A stretch of DNA of 64,000 nucleotides from Agrococcus sp. Marseille-Q4369 (lineage in GTDB: Bacteria > Actinomycetota > Actinomycetes > Actinomycetales > Microbacteriaceae): positions 1,240,001-1,304,000 of the forward strand of contig NZ_CP070501.1 of NCBI RefSeq assembly GCF_018308945.1, read 5' to 3'. Below the pieces are notes generated by a model that saw only the letters and a program-made list of their open reading frames with translations, had not been told where the DNA came from and did no database searches. Positions within the stretch are counted from its first letter, which is position 1. Each line of letters opens with the position of its first letter. A program made the translations under genes and the position numbers. This document shows, piece after piece, positions 57,859 through 64,000 of this stretch.

Positions 57859-60800
57859 ATGCGCGCACGCACGATGCTCGGCACTGGAACAGTCGCCGCG
57901 CTGGCCCTCACGGGCCTGGTCGCTTCCCCGGCAGTCGCCGCGGAGCACCCTGTCATCAACGAGTTCTCGGCCGACGTGAACGGGACCGACACGGACGCCG
58001 AGTTCGTCGAGGTCCACGCGGCACCGGGCAGCGACCTGAGCGGTCACACGATCGTGATCGTCGAGGGCGACTCGAACAGCAACCAGGGCAAGGTCATCCG
58101 GGCGGATGCCGCGCCCGCGGTCGACGCGAGCGGCTTCGGCGTGCTGCGCTACGCGACCAACGGCATCCAGAACGGCTCCGCCTCGATCCTGCTCGTGCAG
58201 GGCACCGCGACCGGCGGCCAGGTCGTCGACGCCGACAAGGACGGCGTGATCGACGAGGGCGTCGGCTTCACCGTCGTCGACGCGGTCGGCGTCCGCGACG
58301 CCGACGCGGGCGACCTCGCATGGGGCACGATCCTCGACCAGGGCTTCGACGGCGGCTCCGCCACGGTCGGCGGCGCGAGCCGCGTGCCCGACGGCACCGA
58401 CACCGACCGCGCGAGCGACTGGGTGCGCAACGCCTTCAACGGCGCCGGCATCGCGGGCTTCGAGGGCACGACCCCCGAGCCCGGCCAGGCGTGGAACACC
58501 CCCGGCGTCGCCAACCGCGTCGTCGAGGTGCAGGAGCCGCCGGCCGACATCACGTGCGAGTCGGATGCGGTGACGATCGGCTCCGTGCAGGGCGCGGGCG
58601 ACACGACGCCCGTCGCAGGCTCCGTCGTGACCGTGCGCGGCACGGTCGTCGGCGACTGGCAGGAGGGCGGCTTCAACGGCTTCCACCTGCAGGACGCCGG
58701 TGACGGCGACGCCGCCACGAGCGACGCGGTCTTCGTCTACGCCCCCGGCGCCGACGACGTCGCGGAGGGCGACCTCCTGACCGTCACCGGCACGGCCGGC
58801 GAGTTCCAGGGCCAGACGCAGCTGACGAACCCGTCGATCCTCGACTGCGGCGCCGGCACGGTGCCGGCGGCCGTCGCGCTCGAGCTGCCGATCGCCGACG
58901 AGGAGCGCTTCGAGGGCATGCTCGTGACGCTCCCGCAGGAGCTCTCGATCCTCGAGTACTTCAACTTCGGCCGCTACGGCGAGGTCGTGCTCGGCACCGA
59001 CCGCCAGATGCAGCCAACCGCGGTCGCGGCGCCCGGCTCCGCCGAGGCCGCCGCCGTGCGCGCCGCGAACGCCGAGCAGCGCATCACCGTCGACGACGGC
59101 CGCTCGGTCCAGAACGCCGACCCGGCGATCCACCCCGGCAACCTCGCCGAGTTCACGCTCGAGAACGACTTCCGCGGCGGCGACACGATCACGGGCCTCA
59201 CGGGCGTGCTCGAGTTCCGCAACTCGACGTGGAAGCTGCAGCCGACCGACCCCGGCACCTACACCGCGGTGAACGAGCGCCCGGCAGCGCCCGAGATCGA
59301 GGGCGCCTCGCTCGAGGTCGCCTCGTTCAACGTGCTCAACTACTTCACGACGCTGAACGACCGCGGCGCGGTCACGGCCGAGGAGTTCGAGCGCCAGGAG
59401 GCGAAGATCGTCGCGGCGATCGACGAGCTCGACTCCGCGATCGTCGGCCTGCTCGAGATCGAGAACAACGACGGCGCCGCGCTCGACACGCTCGTCGCGG
59501 CCCTCAACGAGGTCGCCGGCACGCAGCGCTGGGCGGGCATCGACACCGGCACGCTCGGCACCGACGCGATCACGACGGCCCTCATCTACCAGCCCGCGCT
59601 CGTCGAGCCGGCCGGCGCCTTCGCAGCGCTCGACGAGACGGTCGACGCGCGCTTCGACACGGCCTACAACCGGCCCGCGCTCGCGCAGTCGTTCCGCGAC
59701 CTCGAGACCGACCGCATCCTCACCGTCGCGGTCAACCACTTGAAGTCGAAGGGCTCGGCGTGCCCGGGCGACTCGGGCTCGCCCGAGCAGGGCAACTGCA
59801 ACGGCGTGCGCACCGCAGCCGCCGCGGCACTCGCCGACTGGCTCGAGGGCGACCCGACCGGTCAGGACGCCGAGGGCTCGCTCATCATCGGCGACCTCAA
59901 CGCCTACGACCACGAGGACCCGATCACGACGCTCGAGGCGGCCGACTACACCGACCTGCTCGAGGCCTTCCAGGGTGAGGAGGCGTACACCTACGTCTTC
60001 GACGGCCAGCTCGGCTACCTCGACTACGGCCTCGCCGACGCCGGGCTCATGCCCTTCGTCGCCGGCGCCGCCGCGTGGCACGCGAACGCCGACGAGGTGA
60101 GCCTCATCGACTACACGATGGCGTTCAAGCAGCCGGCGCAGGACGCGCTCTTCGCGCCCGACCCCTACCGCGCGAGCGACCACGACGCCGTCGTGATCGG
60201 CCTGGCGTGGGAGGCGCTGCCGCCCGTCGAGGCGACCCTCGTCGACTACGCCGGCGACGACCGCTACGAGACGAACGCGCTCGTGTCAGCCGACACGTTC
60301 GAGCCGGGCACGGATGTCGTGCTCGCCTCGGGCGAGATCTTCGCCGACGCGCTCGCGGCCGGCCCCGCAGCCGCCCGCGCCGGCGAGAGCCTGCTGCTGA
60401 CGCCCGGCGGCCGACTGCTCGAGGTGACGGCGGAGGAGCTCGAGCGCCTGCAGCCCGAGCGGGTCACGGTGCTCGGCGGCCCCTCGTCGGTGTCGTCGGC
60501 CGTCGTGCGCAGCGTGCTCGAGATCGTGCCTGGCGCGACCGTCGAGCGCATCGCCGGCGCCGACCGCTACGAGACGGCCGCCCTCGTGGCCGAGCGCTAC
60601 TTCGGCACCGCCGAGCACGCGTTCATCGCGAGCGGCCAGCTCTTCCCCGACGCCGTCTCGGCGAGCGGCACGGCCTCGGCGATCGGCGACGTGCCGGTGC
60701 TGCTGACGCCGCAGGCGACGGCGAGCCCCTACACGGTCGCCGCGCTCGAGTCGCTCGAGGTCGCCTCGGCGACGCTGCTCGGCGCTCGCGCCTCGGTGAG

Positions 60801-61128
60801 CGACGCCGCCCTCGTCGGCTACCGCGCCGCCGCGCCGGTCGAGCGCTTCGCCGGCGCCGACCGCTACGCGACGAACGCGATGCTCGTCGAGCGCTTCATC
60901 GCGGGCGGCGACGACCAGGCGATCGCGATGGCGACGGGGTTCAACTTCCCCGACGCGCTCTCGGCCTCGATGGTGGCCGGCGCGCTCGACGCCCCGGTGC
61001 TGCTCGCGGCCCGCTCGTGCGTGACGCTCGACGTCGCGGAGCGGATCGCCGAGCTCGAGCCGACGACCGTCGTCAACGTGGGCGGCCTGCCCTCGCTGTC
61101 GCCGGAGGCGTGGCGCACCGGCTGCTGA
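57859..61128 (+). CDS. Secreted ExeM/NucH-like nuclease with three cell-wall-binding (CWB2) repeats
   Basis: The 1089-residue precursor has a signal peptide (1-28, ASPAVAAEHP), a lamin-tail-like domain (about 30-170), an OB-fold nucleic-acid-binding region (about 235-330), and an endonuclease/exonuclease/phosphatase domain (about 484-780). The last has VASFNVLNYF, LLEIENN, NHLKSKGSACPG, IIGDLNAYDHEDPI and ASDHDAVVIGL. Three CWB2 repeats follow, starting YAGDDRYETNA (796), IAGADRYETAA (896) and FAGADRYATNA (995). It should cut extracellular DNA while held on the wall, releasing phosphate. The PHO box upstream supports that role. Start ATG 57859. Confidence 0.92.
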   Translation: MRARTMLGTGTVAALALTGLVASPAVAAEHPVINEFSADVNGTDTDAEFVEVHAAPGSDLSGHTIVIVEGDSNSNQGKVIRADAAPAVDASGFGVLRYATNGIQNGSASILLVQGTATGGQVVDADKDGVIDEGVGFTVVDAVGVRDADAGDLAWGTILDQGFDGGSATVGGASRVPDGTDTDRASDWVRNAFNGAGIAGFEGTTPEPGQAWNTPGVANRVVEVQEPPADITCESDAVTIGSVQGAGDTTPVAGSVVTVRGTVVGDWQEGGFNGFHLQDAGDGDAATSDAVFVYAPGADDVAEGDLLTVTGTAGEFQGQTQLTNPSILDCGAGTVPAAVALELPIADEERFEGMLVTLPQELSILEYFNFGRYGEVVLGTDRQMQPTAVAAPGSAEAAAVRAANAEQRITVDDGRSVQNADPAIHPGNLAEFTLENDFRGGDTITGLTGVLEFRNSTWKLQPTDPGTYTAVNERPAAPEIEGASLEVASFNVLNYFTTLNDRGAVTAEEFERQEAKIVAAIDELDSAIVGLLEIENNDGAALDTLVAALNEVAGTQRWAGIDTGTLGTDAITTALIYQPALVEPAGAFAALDETVDARFDTAYNRPALAQSFRDLETDRILTVAVNHLKSKGSACPGDSGSPEQGNCNGVRTAAAAALADWLEGDPTGQDAEGSLIIGDLNAYDHEDPITTLEAADYTDLLEAFQGEEAYTYVFDGQLGYLDYGLADAGLMPFVAGAAAWHANADEVSLIDYTMAFKQPAQDALFAPDPYRASDHDAVVIGLAWEALPPVEATLVDYAGDDRYETNALVSADTFEPGTDVVLASGEIFADALAAGPAAARAGESLLLTPGGRLLEVTAEELERLQPERVTVLGGPSSVSSAVVRSVLEIVPGATVERIAGADRYETAALVAERYFGTAEHAFIASGQLFPDAVSASGTASAIGDVPVLLTPQATASPYTVAALESLEVASATLLGARASVSDAALVGYRAAAPVERFAGADRYATNAMLVERFIAGGDDQAIAMATGFNFPDALSASMVAGALDAPVLLAARSCVTLDVAERIAELEPTTVVNVGGLPSLSPEAWRTGC

Positions 61129-61136
61129 GCGGCTGA

Positions 61137-61199
61137 GCAGCCGCGGACAGCGGCTGCGACCAGGGCCCGCGCCCGAGCCACCGGCTCGGCGCGGGCCCT
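61137..61199 (+). terminator. Two tandem hairpins after the nuclease gene
   Basis: GCAGCCGC-ggaca-GCGGCTGC (61137-61157) is followed by a 17-bp stem with one bulge built on AGGGCCCGCG...CGCGGGCCCT (61162-61199). They stand between the nuclease gene and the convergent dnaE2 stop, so they may serve both. Confidence 0.8.
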
Positions 61200-61210
61200 C
61201 GTCGTCGCGG

Positions 61211-64000
61211 TCAGGAGAAGTCGCGCGAGCCGGGGCTCGGCACCTCGAAGCGGTCGAGCCGGTCGGCGAGCACCGCGATGACGCCCTCGGGCGTGCGCTG
61301 CAGCATGCCGCGCACGATGAGGGCGGGCGAGTGCCGCGCGACCTGCCGCGAGTGCGCCCACAGCCCCTTCGAGATGATGACGTTGAGCATCCCCGTCTCG
61401 TCCTCGAGGTTCATGAAGGTCACGCCCTGCGCCGTGCTCGGCCGCTGCCGGTGCGTGACGATGCCCGCGGTCTGCACGCGCCGGCCGGGCTCCGCGTCGG
61501 CGAGCCGCTCGATGGGCAGCACGCCGCGCTCGTCGAGCATCGGGCGCGCGTGCCGCACCGGGTGGTCGTCGGTCGCGACGCCCGTCGACCAGATGTCGAG
61601 CGCCACCTGCTCGGAGGCCGAGAGCATCGGCAGCAGCGGCGGCTGGATGACGAGCTGCGAGCCCTCGAGCTGATCCTCCCGCTCGGTCGACGCGGGCCCC
61701 GCGAGCCACAGCCCCTCGCGGCGGCTGACGCCGAGCGCGTCGAGCGCGCCGGCGGTCGCGAGCGCCTCGAGCTCGCCCCGGTCGAGGTCGGCGCGACGGG
61801 CGAGGTCGTGGATGTCCCGCAGCGGCGCCGCGTCGCGCGCCGCGACGATGCGCTCGGCCGCCGCCGCGCCGACGCCCGCGACGCTCGCGAGCCCCATCCG
61901 CACCGCGAAGCCCGCGTCGCGCCGGTGCCGGTCGCGCACCGCGAGCGACTCCGAGGCCACCGGCGGCACGGGCGGCTGCTCCCGCTCGAGGCACGCGTCG
62001 AGCCCGGGCCGGCGCTCGCCGTGCCGCTCGAGGCCCGCGACGGCGGCCGAGCGCACCACGCACGGGCGCAGCGTCTCGACCCCGTGCCGCAGCGCATCCT
62101 TCACGAGCGTCTGCGGCGACCAGAACCCCATCGGCTGGCTGCGCAGCAGCCCCGCGAGGAACGCCGCCGGGTAGTGCAGCTTGAGCCACGACGATGAGTA
62201 GACTAGCTTGCCGAACGCGAGCGAGTGCGACTCGGCGAAGCCGAAGCCCGCGAACGCCTCGATCTTGCGGTAGATCGACTCGGCCGTCGCGTCGTCGACG
62301 CCGTTCGCGGCCATGCCGGCGAAGAGCTTCGCCTTGAGCGCCTCGATGCGCTCGCGCGAGCGCTTCGAGCCGATCGCGCGCCGCAGCTGGTCGGCCTCGG
62401 CGGCGTCGAAGCCGCCGACCGCGACCGACATCTGCATGAGCTGCTCCTGGAACAGCGGCACCCCGAGCGTGCGCTCGAGCACGGGCACGAGCAGCTCGTG
62501 CGGGTAGCTGATCGCCTCGGCGCCCGTGCGACGGCGGATGTAGGGGTGCACCGCGCCGCCCTGGATGGGGCCGGGGCGGATGAGCGCGATCTCGATCACG
62601 AGGTCGTAGAAGCAGCGCGGCTTGAGCCGCGGGAGGGTCGTCATCTGCGCGCGCGACTCGACCTGGAACACGCCCACCGCATCCGCTTCGCACAGCATGT
62701 CGTAGACGCCCGCCTCCTCGGCGGGGATCGACGCGATCGACCACGCCTCGCCGAGCTGCTCGCGCGCGAGCTCGAGCGTGTGCGAGATGGCGCCGAGCAT
62801 GCCGAGGCCCAGCAGGTCGAACTTCACGAGGCCCATCCACTCGCAGTCGTCCTTGTCCCACTGCAGCACCGTGCGGCCCGGCATGCGCGCGGGCTCGATC
62901 GGGCACACCGAGCCGACCGGCTCGTCGGTGAGCACCATGCCGCCCGAGTGGATGCCGAGGTGGCGCGGGGCGTGCAGGAACTCGGCGGCGAGGAGCGCGA
63001 CGTCCTCGGGCATGCCGTCGACGTCGGGCTTCGAGTACGACTCGACCGACTTCGACCACGCGTTCTGCTGGCCGACGGCGTAGCCGAGCGCCTTCGCCGC
63101 GTCGCGCACCGCCGACTTCGGCCGGTAGGTGATGACGTTCGCGACCTGCGCGGCGTTGCGGCGGCCGTAGCGCTCGTAGACGTGCTGGATGACCTCCTCG
63201 CGCCGGCCGGCGTCGAAGTCGATGTCGATGTCGGGCTCCTCCTCGCGCATCATCGAGATGAAGCGCTCGAACGGCAGCTTGTAGCGGATCGGGTCGACGG
63301 CGGTGATGCCGAGGATGAAGCACACCGCGCTCGCGACCGCGCTGCCGCGGCCCTGGCAGAGGATGCCCTGCCGGTGCGCGAAGTCGGCGATCTCGAAGAC
63401 GATGAGGAAGTAGCCGGCGAAGCCCTTCTGGTCGATGAGGCCGAGCTCGTGCTCGAGCCGCGCCGCGACCTCAGCGCTCGGCCGGCCCGCGCCGTCGACG
63501 TCGTAGATGCGCGGCAGCCGCTCGGCGACGAGCGCGCGCAGCCAGCTCATGGGCGAGTGGCCCTCGGGCACCGGCACTCGGGGAAGGCGAGGGGATGCGG
63601 CGCGCAGGTCGAAGGCGAGCTCTCGACCGAGGGCGGCGGCGGTGTCGATCGCGCCGGGGAAGCGGCGGAAGCGGCGGGCCATGACGTCGCCCGCGCGGAG
63701 CGACGGGACGCCGCCCGCGGGCAGCCACGCGTCGAGCTCGTCGATCGAGCGGCGCGCGCGCACCGCCGCGACCGCGTCGCCGAGCCGCTGCTGCGCGGGG
63801 CTCGCGATGTGCGCGTTCGTCGTCGCGATCACCGGCATGCCGCGCGCCTCGCCGAGCGCGGCGAGCGCCCGGTTGCGCTCGAAGTCACGCGGGTCGCCGG
63901 TGTCGCTCAGCTCCACCACGACGCGGTCTCGGCCGAAGAGCGACGCGAGCCGGTCGAGCTCGCGACCCGCAGCATCCGCCCCCTCCGGGTCGGCCTCGCC
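61211..64000 (-). CDS. dnaE2: Error-prone DNA polymerase DnaE2, 5' end cut by window edge
   Basis: The visible 929 codons run from inside the N-terminal PHP domain to the stop. The polymerase active site PDIDIDFDAGRREEVIQHVY carries the catalytic aspartates, preceded by CQGRGSAVASAVCFILGI. Helix-hairpin-helix motifs (LASVAGVGAAAAERIVAARD) and a C-terminal OB fold (GIVTHRQRPSTAQGVTFMNLED) follow. DnaE2 works with ImuA/ImuB in damage-induced mutagenesis; those genes are not in the window but often lie upstream. The reading frame stays open to the right edge. Confidence 0.94.
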   Translation of the reverse strand, partial: GEADPEGADAAGRELDRLASLFGRDRVVVELSDTGDPRDFERNRALAALGEARGMPVIATTNAHIASPAQQRLGDAVAAVRARRSIDELDAWLPAGGVPSLRAGDVMARRFRRFPGAIDTAAALGRELAFDLRAASPRLPRVPVPEGHSPMSWLRALVAERLPRIYDVDGAGRPSAEVAARLEHELGLIDQKGFAGYFLIVFEIADFAHRQGILCQGRGSAVASAVCFILGITAVDPIRYKLPFERFISMMREEEPDIDIDFDAGRREEVIQHVYERYGRRNAAQVANVITYRPKSAVRDAAKALGYAVGQQNAWSKSVESYSKPDVDGMPEDVALLAAEFLHAPRHLGIHSGGMVLTDEPVGSVCPIEPARMPGRTVLQWDKDDCEWMGLVKFDLLGLGMLGAISHTLELAREQLGEAWSIASIPAEEAGVYDMLCEADAVGVFQVESRAQMTTLPRLKPRCFYDLVIEIALIRPGPIQGGAVHPYIRRRTGAEAISYPHELLVPVLERTLGVPLFQEQLMQMSVAVGGFDAAEADQLRRAIGSKRSRERIEALKAKLFAGMAANGVDDATAESIYRKIEAFAGFGFAESHSLAFGKLVYSSSWLKLHYPAAFLAGLLRSQPMGFWSPQTLVKDALRHGVETLRPCVVRSAAVAGLERHGERRPGLDACLEREQPPVPPVASESLAVRDRHRRDAGFAVRMGLASVAGVGAAAAERIVAARDAAPLRDIHDLARRADLDRGELEALATAGALDALGVSRREGLWLAGPASTEREDQLEGSQLVIQPPLLPMLSASEQVALDIWSTGVATDDHPVRHARPMLDERGVLPIERLADAEPGRRVQTAGIVTHRQRPSTAQGVTFMNLEDETGMLNVIISKGLWAHSRQVARHSPALIVRGMLQRTPEGVIAVLADRLDRFEVPSPGSRDFS

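Overview
This is a very GC-rich window from an actinobacterial chromosome. It carries mycothiol synthase (MshD), SenX3-RegX3, GlnR, CarD, a fused IspD-IspF, DnaE2 and polyphosphate kinase. Start codons are often GTG, -10 hexamers have the form TAnnnT, and several genes appear leaderless. Together these point to Microbacteriaceae (an Agrococcus-like genus is my guess, not proven). No rRNA, CRISPR array, insertion sequence or prophage was seen. Both window edges cut genes: a thioredoxin-fold lipoprotein at the left and dnaE2 at the right.

Layout. 1-9 kb: an envelope thiol oxidoreductase pair, a shared sugar-importer ATPase (UgpC/MsmK type), a DUF4032 kinase-like protein, and a housekeeping run on the minus strand (rlmB-cysS, ispDF, carD). 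9-26 kb: a phosphate and nitrogen region with regX3-senX3, phoU, gpmA, small conserved genes, glnR-mshD-ppk-mutT1-like, and the convergent pstSCAB operon. 26-40 kb: conserved lipoproteins, a CtpE-like P-type ATPase, an isolated lower-GC gene for an AAA ATPase fused to a TIR domain, tRNA-Lys, a MetNIQ importer, and a carbohydrate importer (binding protein plus two permeases, no ATPase) beside an aldose-1-epimerase-like gene. 40-45 kb: four glycosyltransferase genes joined by 4-nt start/stop overlaps, then an unusual tRNA with anticodon UAA. 45-64 kb: gamma-carbonic anhydrase, glyA-folD behind a ZTP riboswitch, a nonsense-interrupted DinB-like gene among dispersed palindromic repeats, putA with a divergent LysR regulator, an MFS exporter, two small DivIVA-like proteins, purU, a secreted cell-wall-bound nuclease, and dnaE2.

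How the parts work together. SenX3-RegX3, PhoU, PstSCAB, PPK and probably the secreted nuclease form a phosphate regulon. The pstS and nuclease promoters carry the same two-repeat PHO box (GTTCACC units at 11-nt pitch), placed exactly 31 nt before a TAnnnT -10 hexamer. GlyA, FolD and PurU belong to one-carbon metabolism, and the ZTP riboswitch ties glyA-folD to the 10-formyl-THF/purine state.

The most distinctive items are the solitary AAA-TIR protein (candidate single-gene immune system with two TTA codons), the short-variable-arm tRNA(UAA), the Pho-controlled wall-anchored nuclease, the four-glycosyltransferase operon, and a family of intergenic palindromes that includes a perfect 40-bp inverted repeat.
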